This document shows positions 41,357-54,290 of a stretch of DNA of 64,000 nucleotides, piece after piece; position 1 is the first letter of the stretch; each line of letters begins with the position of its first letter. The position numbers and the translations under genes are program-made. This DNA is from Camarhynchus parvulus. Lineage: Eukaryota; Chordata; Aves; Passeriformes; Thraupidae. The notes beneath the pieces are model-generated. The model did not search any database. It had not been told where the DNA came from and was given only the letters and a program-made list of their open reading frames with translations. Location: contig NC_044572.1 in NCBI RefSeq assembly GCF_901933205.1, forward strand, positions 22,530,501 through 22,594,500, in the 5' to 3' direction.

Positions 41357-41386
41357 ACTGAACTGCACTGAACTGAACTGAACTGA
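41357..41386. repeat. Pentanucleotide microsatellite (ACTGA)6
   Basis: Six consecutive 5-bp units; the second reads ACTGC, the others ACTGA. Directly afterwards GAAGGGTCTTTCCAGC faintly resembles the 3' end of CR1 elements, which often carry short 3' tandem repeats. That link is speculative. Confidence 0.85.
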
Positions 41387-43199
41387 AGGGTCTTTCCAGC
41401 ATTCTTATTTTCATTTTGTGTCAGGAAATTTGCATAATTAATTGAAAGCACCATCAATGAGACAAATTAAAATAATGCCTCTTTTTATTGCCAAGGAGAG
41501 GAGTGTTTTCTCATCTAAGTTTAGGTGGAACAAAAAGCTTTCTTTAACACATACTGCTTGCCATGGTTGGGAAATGTAAAGCTCTCATAGTCTAAATGCT
41601 TCATAAATGCATGTGCACAGATATGCCTGTATTTATGTAGTACTCAAGTTTTTTATACATACATAACTATTTCTGACTCAAGCCAACCAATGCTTTGACT
41701 GAAAGGATGCATTTCAACCTTTTCACATCATCACTATATTTTCTTTTCTCAGAAGATTAAGTAGATTACATGTGAGTGAGACACATTCTATTCCCAGAAA
41801 GGTCACTATCTCTGACACTGTGAGGGGATCATCTTATGAGTATTGGACACTGATACATCTGTCCATCACCAGTCCATCTGTCCATGACTACAGGCAAGGA
41901 TTCAAGCAGCTCAGCCTAAATATATGACTCTTAATGTTTCAGTGTGAACTCATGAGTTAACACAGTCAAGCCAAGCCAGATTAAGCAATTATAGTAATTG
42001 AAAAGAGAATCATTTGCCATCTTCAGACAGAGCATAGGAGGATTGACTAAGGAGCTTACAAACCTAAGACTTTGATGAGTTCCACACCTTCACCTGACAT
42101 GAAGCAGAGGCATCTCACATCCACCTAGAAGCAAAGCAAAGGGTGAAAAGGAGAGTCAGCATCAGCTAGAAGAGCTGTTAAAGAATGTCAGCTCAGCTTG
42201 TTCTAGCTGGTACAAAGTGGAGTAGCCCAGTTGGCAGCTCTATGTCTGATCTTGCTTGCCTGCTTTGGCAGCATAAGAATAAAGAGGGGAATGGCCTCAG
42301 TATGTCATAAAGGGTGCTCTTTGTACCAATTGCATTTACTCTCCTGGCAAAAAATGAATTTGTACTTCACTAGGAAAAAATACTTCTGAAGTTAAATAAC
42401 ATGTGAGTGCATCAAATAAGATTCCCTGAGCATCACTGTTCAGTTGTCCTGTGTATACTTCTGCTGTCATTCATGCATGCTCTGTGGTCTCCAAACACAG
42501 TCTTATCACCAGCACACCAACTCCAAAATAATGTAACTAAACTTCTGAAAGTGAATGACCATGTTCTGCAAAAAGCACATCTTCAGGTACCGAGGTACAT
42601 TGCAGGAATAAAAGCTCTTCAGATCTGCTGCATGATAAAGCACTACCATTCTACTATAGTTTTCCAATTTCCTTTTAGGTAGAATCTTTAAGTTACACCT
42701 TTCCCTAGTGCAGCCCTTTAATTTAAAATTGATTTTCTCATCAAAAAAACGTGGCCTAATTGCATAAGAGGCTCCATAGTTCAATGAACAATTAGTAGTA
42801 TTCAGCGTGTTTCAGTCTCAAAGCAGCAGATGTCAACAGCCTTGTAGATTTCAGATATCAATTATTCAGATTTCAAATCAATCAGATAACACCTGAAAAC
42901 TAGAAAGAGCTTGGTTTATATTAGTCTAACAACTAACAACAGCTTAGTACATATTTTGAGCAAAATGCATTTGAAAAGAACACATCACTTCCCACTTGTA
43001 TGCTCTTTTCATTCTGGTCTTTATCTCCCAAGGTGTAAGAAGCAAAATGTTTTCAATAGGAAGAAAGGTGAAGGCTGCTTTAGGCTCTCAATGTGAAGTC
43101 CTGTACCAAGGGTATAAGAAAAAACATGAGAAGTTAGACAAAAGGCCTTAGTAATTGTTTAAACTGGAATTAAATTTTTTTGGAAAAAAATTTGATGCT

Positions 43200-43560
43200 C
43201 CTGTTGGCAAGAAGGGGTCCAGCTAAGATAAGCTCTGCAAAAAAAGTACCTTGCTATCATTAAATATTTGTAATTGATAGCTCTAAATTGTTCGCTCTTT
43301 ATCCCTCTTATATGCTGTTTCCTGGTTAGAACATTTTTGGCTGCTAATTTTATTTTTGTTCTGTGATAATGTATAAAAGTTGCTGTGAAACTAATGTGAC
43401 CATACTGTGAGTTTAATGTGCACCTCTTGCTGTTATTAGATGGGGCTGCAGGGCAGGCCTGCTTGGGTTTGCTGCATGGGAATTCCATTATGTAACAAAC
43501 ACAGCTAAAGCCGATAACTGCTTTAGATAAATATCTAATTGAAGATATTTTCTGTCTGCA
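43200..43560. promoter_or_regulatory. Possible conserved non-coding element (enhancer-like)
   Basis: This non-repetitive stretch has several homeodomain-type TAATT/ATTA cores (for example near 43,270, 43,345 and 43,536), GATA words (CTAAGATAAGC near 43,217; TGATAATG near 43,365) and no simple-sequence decay. The minus strand is open for 139 codons, which can accompany low mutation rates but may be chance. This is an impression only; without alignment I cannot show conservation. Confidence 0.2.
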
Positions 43561-44291
43561 GGGGAAAGTAAAAAGCATTCACTACATACCTTGAGAGGGA
43601 AATAAACAGCATGAACTAAGGAGGATAACCTGAAAGGAGATGTGTTTTGTACACAACAGGACAAGCTAAGTCATCAGTCCTTTGTATAACAAAAGTTGTA
43701 GACAAAGATTAAAATAGGACAATGATAATAACAGGAGTTATTATTCAAAGATTTATTCAGACCAACCATTACCCAGAGATCCTCTATGCCCCACTTTGAA
43801 GCTTTAACAGACACTGATAAGGGTTGCCAGCCCCTGACTGGGCTCCAGCTATCTCACAAAAGCTACATTTACTTTGCAAATCCCCTGTCCTTTCAAGTTC
43901 CCAGTCCTAGGCACAATTTACAGCATAGTCAAGCTCCTTATCAGGGCTAGATCCAGGCATGCATTTAGTCAACCCTCAGCACTGCAGCTTTCACAGAGGG
44001 AAATCCAGGCGTGGTGGCCAAAGGGATGTTATCAGCTAAGAATAGCTGCAGCCATTGCTGATTCTTGGCATTTCTGATGCTGATATTGTGTATGTGGCAG
44101 TAGGGAAAATTTTCCTCAGAAAAACTTTTATGTATTCTAAGGAAAGCCATAGCTGAAGCAGTATCCAAACTCTAAGTATAAAGTGCAGTAGAACTGCAAT
44201 GTTAATTGGACCTTTTATATTTCATAACATGTAGGACTTAGAGAGCCATGCTTTAGATTTGTAATTTTCACATTTGGAACTAAAAGGGACA

Positions 44292-44324
44292 TGTTAAGGA
44301 CCTGTTAAGGACCTATTAAGGACA
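44292..44324. repeat. Tandem repeat, 3 x 11 bp
   Basis: Units TGTTAAGGACC, TGTTAAGGACC and TATTAAGGACA follow without gaps; a weaker fourth unit may precede them. Seen directly. Confidence 0.85.
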
Positions 44325-45013
44325 ATATGTACTTGAGTGAACACTTCCCAAAGAAATTCACTAAAATTCAAGTTCCACTATCTTTTTGACATTTCAGCTT
44401 ACATATATAAATTGTATTTGAAGCAAGCCTAAAAATATCACAGATATTGCCTTCCTTTTCTGAAACTGTCAACATGAATTTTCCTGGTTTAATCTCTTTT
44501 TTTCCTCTACAAGAAAGTCCTTCCCTCTCCATTCAAATATCAAAAATTTTTCTGTTTTCATCCACATAAATCTCTTTCCAAATGACTAGATTTTTTTATC
44601 TACCATATAAGAGATTAATTTCAGATTACCAGTGGCCTCATCCAAAAACTTTAAATTTTGGAGTTACTTCAAGTTTATGTGGAATAGTATCAATGCAACC
44701 AAATACTTCTTTATTTTAACTGAAGGACTGCTTAAGATTTCTGACAAAAATCCCCAGAAACTACACCCACTATTTTTTAGGCAGCTGGGGGAAAAAGTGG
44801 TTATTTTGTTGTTTACAAATAATTATTTTCCTTTAATAACTATAGAGGAAAAGAAATACTGCTTATCTCCTGAAGTCTGTCTTCCAAAAGGCAGCAGGTT
44901 TCTGCACCACTAATTGCAACACACAAGAGGGATGAGTGTTTAAATATATATTTCTGAAACTCAGGTCAAATTTCAGAATATGACGTTTTGTATCTCATCC
45001 AAAGTACAGTATG

Positions 45014-45038
45014 TTTTTTTTTTTTTTTTTTTTTTTTT
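45014..45038. repeat. Poly(T) tract, 25 nt
   Basis: An uninterrupted run of 25 T. On the minus strand it would be a poly(A) tail for the sequence to its right (about 45,039-45,264). No AATAAA signal lies next to it on that strand and I recognise no parent transcript, so a simple slippage tract is equally possible. Confidence 0.9.
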
Positions 45039-46631
45039 GTAGTTCCCAGCACAGAGCTGTATTTTCCATTTGCTGCAAGGGTGCTGTCAGGAACATGGAG
45101 GCATTTCCTTAATTCCACAAAGGAATCTGAGCTCGTTTCAACACTGAGTTTCCTCCTGATGGGGAGAAACAACCCCTTGGTGCCTTTCCAGCCTCAACTG
45201 GACATGCAGGCATTACATCCTTCCTCAACCTTAAGAGCTCTATACATGCAGCCATGATAACAACAGTACAGGGGAGAGAGTAAAATGAATGCCATTGAGA
45301 GGAGTATAAATTTCTTTAGAGCCAAATCTGACAAGAGAACTCTGCACCAGCAGAAGATCCACAATAGAGAATCCCATCTCAGGAAGGTGAATCAATGGTA
45401 CTGACTACAAAACAGCTGTGAGTTTCTCAGTGGCCACCCCAATACTCCCAGGTAACTACTTAAAACTTTTATATGGCACTTTTACTCTGACTAAGATACT
45501 CACACACACACATCCAAAAAAAAAAACAACCTAAAAAACTATACAGCTCAAAAAGTGCCTCACAGCATGAACTTAACAAAAATAACAATTTCCATATGTT
45601 GGTCTCTGCAAGTATTTAACTATATGTTTATGATGTCTCTATCTCCTTGATTTAATTTCATCTGTTCAGGGCTCATCAACAGTTTGCAAAGAATTTAATT
45701 AGGACAAGTTAACTAAGTATTTGCAATTGCCATCAAAACTGCACAAACATTCCAAACTGAGCTAATCTAAGAAATCTACAGCTGTGAGTCCTTGGACGAA
45801 CAAGAAACCCAAACAACACGAGCTCATTTAATAAATTCAGGAAATTTATTATTCAGAAAGATATGTGATTCAAGTAAATACATATAATGTATTTCATGTC
45901 AGTGATTTCCTCTGGTAGTCTTGAACTGTATTGAGAAGAAAAAAAATTTCTTAAATATATATGCCAAAACCTGGGAAGGCAGGAAAAGCATTTTCCAATT
46001 CCTGGTGTGAAAATAAAGGATTGCTCTCAGTAAAGATTGATTTTCCCATCCTCAATGTCAAGCTAATTTGTTTCTAATTTTAATGGGATTAACCTACGCC
46101 AAATTATCCATTGGCTTTTAAGAATACAGAATCTTAAAACACTGCAGCGTTTATAGTTTAACTTCCAGCTTATTTCAGGCTTAGAAAATAGTGGGACCTG
46201 ATGAATATCATGTGATGTCAAGTAAATCTGGGCTGTATGGCATGAAAATTCCCTTGCAAAGAAATTTATCACACAGTGATGCAGCTTCCCAGAGGACAGG
46301 CTGTCAGTTTTTAAAGCTGGCTGGATCACACATCCAGTAGGGTACTGGCTAACAGCATTGTTTAACCTCTTTTCACAAGGAGAACTACTTAGAGCTTTGT
46401 AAAAAGAGGGTAGTCACAATGCATTCTAATTCCCAACCAAATAAAAATCAGGCTGAACCTTGACTATTTGTTTTATAATTCACATTTCCCACTATTTTAT
46501 TTGCTTACTTCTTTGTTTATATGGTAAAGACATAATAACTTTTTAAAACTTTTTTTTTCCCAAGACAAGTTTTTGATGTCTTATAGATCAAGTGTTCTAT
46601 GGATTAAAAGTCCTGAAAAGCAGACATACAA

Positions 46632-46658
46632 ATAAATAATAAATAAATTATTATTTAT
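46632..46658. repeat. AT-only inverted repeat
   Basis: Arms ATAAATAATAA and TTATTATTTAT (11 bp) flank ATAAA. The sequence is pure A/T, so it can arise easily by chance or slippage. Confidence 0.7.
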
Positions 46659-47589
46659 GAAGCTATCTTCCATTGTATACTTTGCCCCTACTTTCCATAA
46701 TATATTTTCCTAATGTTCAGGGGAAAATGGATTGGAAAAACACAGAGCTAACAAAAGACATTTACAGGAATTTGACCTTGCCAATGGGCTAAACCCAGAA
46801 ACAAAATCTGAGTGTTTCAGCAATGACGTTAATGTATGTGTGTGTGATCTTCAAGTTTTATGTTTCTGCACAAGTGAGGAACAATTTAAGAACATAAAAG
46901 GAAACTAAGCCCCAGGGTAATACTACTTGAGGAAGAAGTTATCCCTTTAATTATTATTTTCTATAGAGCAAAACTAGATTACTTAGCTACAGTCATAACT
47001 AATAAGTATAATAAAGGAAATGATTTTTTAAGACAAAATCAGTTTCTGGGGCAAAAGAGTGCAACGTCATATATGTTACTTAACTGGGTCAACGTTTAGC
47101 AGGCAGAGGAACGGCCACAGATGATGTGCCCCAAAGACACCAGTGACCCAAACACCCTTGGGGGCTGCAGCTAGCAGCACAGCCTGCAGAGATTTCTCCA
47201 TGGACCAAAGAGGTCAAGTGCTGGCTCCTCTTCAGCTCTCAAACAGAGCCAGGATCGGAAGAGCAAAAGAAAGGTTCTTTAGCCATGTTGATTGTGCTCT
47301 GGCAATGATGGATGGGCAGTGCCTTGGGTGTTTCCATTTCAATCCCGGCTATCCCAGCCCTGTATCATCCATTCTCCGAGCATTAGACAACACCAAGGCA
47401 AAGCCATTCTTTTCCTGTCTTGCACACAGTTCACACAAGTCAATAACAGAGTTTTATCAAGTTACTTCAATAACCCAAACTTCTTTTGGAGTTTCAGGGT
47501 GCATTAAAATGCAGCCTAACTGGAAATTTTTTTAACAATAACATTTTTATAGCTTAGGCAAAGCAGATTTTTCTTTTAAACTGTTTTCC

Positions 47590-47642
47590 ATGCAAATGGA
47601 GGATTGTGTATTTTGCGTGTCTTCAATGCCACCTTGTGGTCA
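47590..47642 (-). promoter_or_regulatory. CTCF-like site with nearby octamer
   Basis: On the minus strand the sequence reads GACCACAAGGTGGCATTG (plus-strand positions about 47,625-47,642). The core CCACAAGGTGGCA fits the known CTCF core pattern (CCASNAGRKGGCA-like). A perfect octamer ATGCAAAT lies 30 bp to the left at 47,590-47,597. The motif match is seen; occupancy and any insulator role are inference. Confidence 0.35.
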
Positions 47643-47819
47643 AACTTTTTTCGTATTGTTTTTCTTTTTTTTAATTATTTTTGCATTTTTACTTTTAAAA
47701 AGCAGCACACAAATAGCAATGAAACAAACAAACAAACCCTCCAAATGAAAAAATTATATCCAGTATATCCAAAAGCACATCCAGATCAGAATGTGCAAGA
47801 CTATACAACTTTTCAGACT

Positions 47820-47930
47820 CAATATTTTCAAAGTCTAAAGCAAGAAAAAAGAAAAAAAAAAAGAAAAAATCCTCAAAACCAACCACAACATAAAGAACAA
47901 GGAAAAGGTCAGACAAAAAAAAACCCTGAA
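47820..47930. repeat. A-rich low-complexity stretch
   Basis: Runs such as AAGAAAAAAGAAAAAAAAAAAGAAAAAA interspersed with CAAAA words. An open frame passes through it only because lysine codons dominate. Confidence 0.7.
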
Positions 47931-48370
47931 ATTTATTTTATTCTGAAGTCAGTAACAGAAAGGTTCATTGCTGTTGATTCACAGCCCTCCTGAGGTACTT
48001 CGATTGAACACAAATTTATGAAGTCTCCGGATATGCTGACTTAAGAGCTAGTGTCTACCTGTTTTTCTCCATAGATCAATAACTCCCACTATGTATTTGT
48101 TTTCTTCTGATATTTAGCTACTCTTTCATCATTATTAGAATTCACATTTGTTAATGTACAGCAGAATCCTATTTCACAATGAAGGTTGCTTAGTGTCATA
48201 AAAGGCATACATAATATTTATTAGATTATTATTACAAATATTCTAATGTAAAGCTTAAACATCAACAGCACTTAAAATGCAACTGGAGAAGACTTTACTG
48301 CATAAAGACATACAGCAAAGGGTTTATTCATGACAAAAGTATTTATAATTCCAAAGAAAATGCACAATAT

Positions 48371-48390
48371 CATTACATTTGTATGTAATG
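48371..48390. repeat. Small hairpin, 8-bp arms
   Basis: CATTACAT, spacer TTGT, ATGTAATG. A further GTAATGTAAT lies 10 bp to the right (48,401-48,410). No function suggested. Confidence 0.7.
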
Positions 48391-50780
48391 ATAATAATCT
48401 GTAATGTAATCTTCAGCATTGCCTCAAAAATCACAGAACTGGCAGTCACCTTTCTACACTTACTTCCTGTACTCTCAGCAGAGAAGCACAAAGAAAGGCC
48501 AAGAGGATGAATGGTTATCACCATCTACCCTATTATTTCCACGCAGTGACTAGTTCTTATGAGACCAGCTCTGACTGGTAAAACTTAAAACAATTTTAAG
48601 GCTATTCTAATATAGTGGCAGACCATCAGACATTCCTAATCCCTAACAGCCTTTCCTCACCACCCAAGTCATCCACTATTCTCAGGAAACATAACCCAAA
48701 ATCTGCTTCCAAGTGAAACCATTTCACATTCTAAAAAATCATAAAAAATGTTCATGCAAGAGAGATTAATATTCTTTTAACTTGTACCTCCACAAAAGAG
48801 AGTCAAGTATTTATCACATGCTGAGACCAAATAGCATGAGGACATTGAGTACACCTGCTCATTTTTTAAGGGCTTCTCTTCCTTCATTAACAAAATGTTA
48901 CTCAATCAGAAAACAGCATAGCTATGGTCTGGCTGCCACAAAGTGCCTGAATGAATTGAAAGAACCCAGAACACCCTGAGAACCATAATAAACTTTCTTA
49001 AACCTGTAGGAAAAGTATATATAAGTAACAGAAGCATTTGTACTTTGGTGCTACAGACTTAGTGAAGCCTCAGACTTGCAGTTTAGCACATCCCATGACC
49101 GGTAAGTACAGCAATTGCTACTATCCTTCTCTGCTGTAGTATTTCCCCTAAGTGACTTCAAAATATTTTCATGGATATCAGGAAGAACATCCTCATGTTA
49201 AAGAGGGGAAACAGGGACACAGAGCAGTGGTCTTTTCCAAAAGCATTCCATAAGCTGTCAAAAGTGGCCAAGAAGGAAGTCATCAGAGTCCTACTCCCAG
49301 ATGCTTTCCTCCAGTCCACCTTGTGTCTCCCACCAACCACAATACAGCCCCTCTAAAAATGCTTCCTCAGGACACTACCCACGGGCAGTGTCTGGCACAG
49401 GGGACAGACATTCAGCTGAGAAAACAGATACTTTGAAATAGCTGGGAAGCATTGTTGTGTTGGAGTTTATGCTCCTGTACATCTCGTCCAGACAAAATAT
49501 GAGCATTATGGAAGATATCACTCTGAAATCTCCCTCCAGCATTAATTATCTTGTTTATGCTCTGAGATTTGTCAAAAGCTTTGATGAGCAGCATATGCTG
49601 GCTCACATGCTGGCACCTTCCTTTTCAGCACCCTTGATGATTTGGTGAACTTCTGTTCATAGTGGATTTATCAAGCACACACCTATTGTAGAAAAAATCA
49701 ACAACTGAAAAACAAAATTAAATAACCTCAGTGAAAACATTAATTTGCTTTATTTCTTATCTCACCTTTCTGTCTCTTTCACCATAAGTTTATGCCTCCC
49801 ATATGAAGTATTTAATTACAGAGATTTCATTGCTTAATTCTAAATGTTTATTACTTCAGGAAGGCTGTTTCATGTAGTTCTGTTAGTTTAAGAATTAGAT
49901 GCTTTCATTGTGTTTTTATTCTTGTTGGACATGGCTTAACCCATTTCAGTAATTAAAACAGATTTACTCCTGCTATAAAAACCATAATTGATATAACATT
50001 TTAATTCCCATTTGTTCCTTCGAGTGGTAGTTGTATTCAGACTTCACGCCTTGTTACAATTTGACAGCAGCTTAACAAGTTATTGAACACCAACTGAGTT
50101 ATGGTAACTTTACATGTTCCTTTTCTTAGCGCACAGCAGACGTGAGATATTGCAGTAAAACATAAACTAAGAAATACACAGGAAGCCTTGTGTCCCAGGT
50201 GCCTCTGTTGAGTGTCAGCAAGGCACTGTGCATGCCTGCCATGGAAATCACGGCTGCTTTCTTGTCTAGCATTCAGCTTCAGAGGAAAGCAAGCACTGAG
50301 TCTGACACCAACCTGCATTTTGGAGCTTCTGGTGTAAGAGCTTCTTACAAATTACCAGATACAATGTCTGTAAAAGTCAGTGACAAAATATCTGCCCCTG
50401 ACCTCAACAGCCTTTTGGTCAGGGTTTCACCCCTACAAAAGCTATGTGCTAGTTTATATCACCAGCGGAAAGCTTGGCTGCTGCAAGCTGGAAGTTCTTA
50501 GGGCTGTATCAGGATATGAGCACGTTCTGGCACTGTGGCTAATTAAGTAATAGTAGTACTGGGGAGAACAAGAAAGAACTTTTCAGAGAACCTGAACAAG
50601 ATCCAACACTGAGTATTTGTTTATTTCTCCCAGAGATTTTCTTTGACATATTACAGGACTTCATGCAGACTTTTTCTCAAAATGAAGCCACTCACATCCA
50701 AGTTTCCTGTTTCTCCCAGATAAAATGAAATATTTGAATTAGGACAATGGAAATTACTTCTTTACCTCATATTTGGTCTT

Positions 50781-50836
50781 CAACAGCAACAACAACAACA
50801 AAAAATCAAACAAACCTACTAAACAAACAAAAAATC
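50781..50836. repeat. (CAA)n / A-rich simple repeat
   Basis: CAACAGCAACAACAACAAC followed by A-rich CAAA-type sequence. Could be an eroded poly(A) tail or plain slippage. Confidence 0.75.
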
Positions 50837-53789
50837 CCAACTGATACTAAAGTTTTACTCTTTAGGCCACAGAACATGGCCAAGAATGGAGCAGGGAGAG
50901 TAGAAGCTATTTTCCAGAAATATAGTAATGTCATACATTTTCCAAAGTATGCTTTTCTGAAGAGGGAAGGTTGTCACTGGGAAACAGCTGGCCATGTGGA
51001 AAAGTCAACAGCTGGGATGAGGAGAGAGAATATACTGGAAGCTATTGTTTCTTCCCTTGAGCCAAAATATAACTTTATATGTTTCAGAAAGATAGCTAGA
51101 TGAATTTGTGAATGAAAGTAGAGATTGTCAGCAAGGCAGTAAGGGGATAAGCTATTTAATGAGACAGTTTTGTCATTTCCCATGCCATCAGAACTCAAAA
51201 GCCTTTCTAGCAGAAAAGGGGCTTGCTAGCATTGGGATTAACTTTGTTCCTGTGTATTACTCAACAAAAGTGCTGCTTTTCAAGGGTAAAAGCAAAACTA
51301 AGAGTATTTTTATGCAGTATTTAAAGGGCCACAACCTCTTTCAGTATGGAATATTCTAACAGATAAATTAAATTGTCCCATAATTTACTGAGGAACTTCC
51401 ACAGAGAACATTCTATAGGGTTAAGCCACATTCTTTTGTGATGCTAAAGAAGGAACGATTCCACCAACAATAACACAACACTAGTGTCAGGCAGAGGTGA
51501 TGCTGAATCAACCCCACAACAGTAGAATTAGGCACCACCAGCAACCATTTTCAAATTATTCAATTTTAAATACAAGCCAACTTGTTTCTCAGCTCCAATG
51601 CAGTCCTGTTTATCCCAATTCACACGCACTACTCTACACCAAACAGCTTCCATGTTTCATTTAGTACCTCTGATTTTACAATATAACTACATTTTAGAGC
51701 AAGAAAGATTATATGGGAAAAGACTATTTCTTATTCTGTTATATAATTTCTAGCCCTTTTCTTAATTGCAAGTGTATGTATATACAGCTAGCACTGACAC
51801 AGTATTTACTCATTTATGAAAATTCTTGAATGTTCTGTGTGAACTTGCATTTCAAATTAATGTACTACCAGAAGAACTTATTTCATCACCATTTTACTTT
51901 GCTCTACTGATCTGTTAAATGTGTTACACCTTTCTTCCTTTAAAAGGCATTATAAAAACCTCACCTGTCATTTTTTTCCTAGGGTTACAAATAACTATGT
52001 ATGCTTTATACAAATTAACTGTGCAAAAAACATACTAAAACAGACCTTGGGTTTTTTCTTCAGTGCCAAAGCAGTAATAATAGGGCAGACCTTGGTACAA
52101 ATATAACTAAAATTGGAAAAAATCCCATAATTTATTTTTATAACTTTACCAGCACCATTATTGAAATGTACTACTTCTTTCAACTATTTTTATATCACTG
52201 ACTTTTAGATAATATAGAAACACATTATTTGAGTTACTTTCAAACAAGACAGTCAGGATAAGCAATGAAAATCAGGATTTTCAATTTCTGTCAACATAAA
52301 ATAACACTTATGAGCCCAAAATTAAGTAACTAGACTACAAAACACAAAGGATACTAAATCATATCTATTCAGAATACTTGATTTTAACTTTCCCTTCTAA
52401 GTTGTATTTTGATACTGTATATTAGGATGATTTTTGTTTGGCTGAAATTTACAAGTGGGAGTTGGTAGAATTTGGAATGGTTTAGTCATTAGTCAATCAA
52501 AAGGAGTATCTTCTTACAGACAAAGATAAAAGGTTTATAGTTTACCACACCAGTTTATTAATAAACATTCATTAAATACCACTACAGTGGTCATTAGGCA
52601 AGTACCTCAAAGACACTAAGGCGTCCCTAAGCATATCAGCCTACTTCAGTTTCTTAGGCATGCAAAGCACCACAACACCTAAAAGTTAGACAAATGCCCT
52701 GCAGAATGGAATTCACAAAGCTCCTGATAGTTATTTTAGGCAATAAGAAAGAAGTGCTTGTAATCATAGGGGATTTCTTAAGTGAGAGTAAAAGATAAAT
52801 ATCAATGCTCAACCTCTTGTAGATCACCTTAATATTTAGGACCATAGTTCCTGTCTTTGAAGTCTCCACTTTTTTTTCATGAACCATTTGACTAAGTCAG
52901 GACAATGTTATCAGCTGATGCAGATTAGGAAGGAAAAAAATACCATGTTGTAGTTTATGCCAAAACCAGGGCTGTTACAGATCCATATTGACAATCAGAG
53001 AAATATAATAATAAATCATTTTAAGAAAACCTTGTTTCCTCAGCTTTGCTGCTCTTTATGAATGCTCAGACTGGGTTCATCTACACTGTTTCATCTTCTA
53101 AGATTGTTTTTGAAACTAGATAGGAGACAAGATACATACAATTTTTCTACTAAGTAGTTTAGAGCTTCTGGCTTGACTCTCATCTGTTTGTGAAGTGATT
53201 GCGAAGCTTAAATTTGTCAGCCTGCAATGATTAAATCCAGCTCCATGTCTATCTTTTCTTTCACCACACTTTCCCTGCCTCCATTTTCATTGAGATCTTG
53301 AATAGAATTGGCAGAGACAGAATTTTCAGAGGACCATTGATGGTAAATCACCTTAGGTAAACAACTCTAGTCAAAAAAATGTACCAAATCAAATAGCAAA
53401 ATAGCAGAAAAGCAGGCTTCTCTAGAATTCAAGTACAGACAATGACCAAACCAAAAAAATTACCCTAAAGGAGATTTCTGACTACACTTCCTCTGATATG
53501 GATTTGAAGTTCTCATCAAGCTCTTGTGTCATCACTCAACCTCTATATTCAAATTAGTGCAATCTCAAATTCAGTTCCTGAAACCATCCACAGTCATTAG
53601 GGTGGAGTTTCACTTCAGTCTTTTCACAATCAATGCAATCTCAACCATAGCCCATCAGGAATATTTTTTTAAAGTTTGCATGGAACTTCCTGTGTTTCAA
53701 TTTGTATTCAATTTGGCTCTTGTTCTGTCATTGAGAAATGCCTGTTCTTTACTCACTGGTATTTACACATAGATAAAATATTCCCATGC

Positions 53790-54290
53790 CTTCACTCCTC
53801 CAAGCTGTGCAGCCCATCTTTGCTTATGTCAGATGAGCCAATCCTTTAACTGCCTGTGTCAGCCCTTGCTGGACTCATTCAAGGATGGTGAGCCAGAACT
53901 GTACACAGCATTTTAGATGTGGACGGACAGAGGAGAAGGAGAACGAGAACTTCCCTCAACTCTCACAATTCTCTGCCTCCTGCTGCCCAGGAGATTGATG
54001 GCCCTCATTGTTTCAAGGGTGCTCATGTTTATTTGGTGTCTCCCTGGGACCTCCAAGGCCTTTTCTGCCAAGTTTCTTTCCAGCTGGTCAGCCACCAGCC
54101 CATTCTGGTGTACAGGTTTATTTCTTCCCAGCTGCAGGGTTTAGCTGAACTTCACATTGGCCCATTTCTCCAGCCTGCTGAAGCTAATCTGAATGATAGC
54201 ACAACCACCTGCTACATCTACCACTCCACTCAGTTTTTGCATCTCCTGCAAAGCTCATTTGTGACAGGATGGCTGTTAGATGGAAGCTTA
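53790..54290 (-). mobile_element. CR1 LINE fragment, minus strand
   Basis: Read as given, the plus strand is antisense to CR1. Landmarks in order are CTTGCTGGACTCATTC, GAGCCAGAACTGTACACAGCA, ATTTTAGATGTGG, then CCCAGGAGATTGATGGCC, CCTCCAAGGCCTTTTCTGCC, TTTCCAGCTGGTCAGCC, CCAGCCCATTCTGGTGTA, CTTCCCAGCTGCAGG, CCCATTTCTCCAGCCTG, TCTGAATGATAGCACAAC and CAGTTTTTGCATCTCCTGCAAA. These follow the usual antisense CR1 ORF2 sequence closely. Relative to the recalled consensus there are internal losses, for example the segment between 'GACTC' and 'GAGCCAGAAC'. Both strands keep short open frames by chance; neither is a gene. It is younger-looking than the relics at 8.9 and 33.5 kb. Confidence 0.85.

Larger units (their letters stand above)
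37137..53789. other. AT-rich intergenic DNA, no gene recognised
   Basis: About 16.7 kb without a recognisable exon or well-preserved transposon. The longest open frame outside the CpG island is here (139 codons, minus strand, 43,159-43,578), but about one frame of that length is expected by chance in 64 kb at this base composition, and its product resembles nothing I know. The stretch 43,200-43,560 looks more like a conserved non-coding element. Simple repeats (41,357-41,386; 44,292-44,324; 50,781-50,815), a 25-nt poly(T) at 45,014, a CTCF-like site near 47,630 and short palindromes are listed separately. A line near 49,168-49,200 (GGATATCAGGAAGAACATCCT) faintly recalls the CR1 3' region. Confidence 0.6.

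Noticed and set aside
43159..43578. 139-codon minus-strand open frame, the longest outside the CpG island
   Set aside because: A frame of this length is expected about once by chance in 64 kb at this base composition, and the product has no familiar domain. I kept the region only as a possible non-coding element.
47143..47535. 130-codon plus-strand frame
   Set aside because: Composition is ordinary and no domain or splice context supports it.
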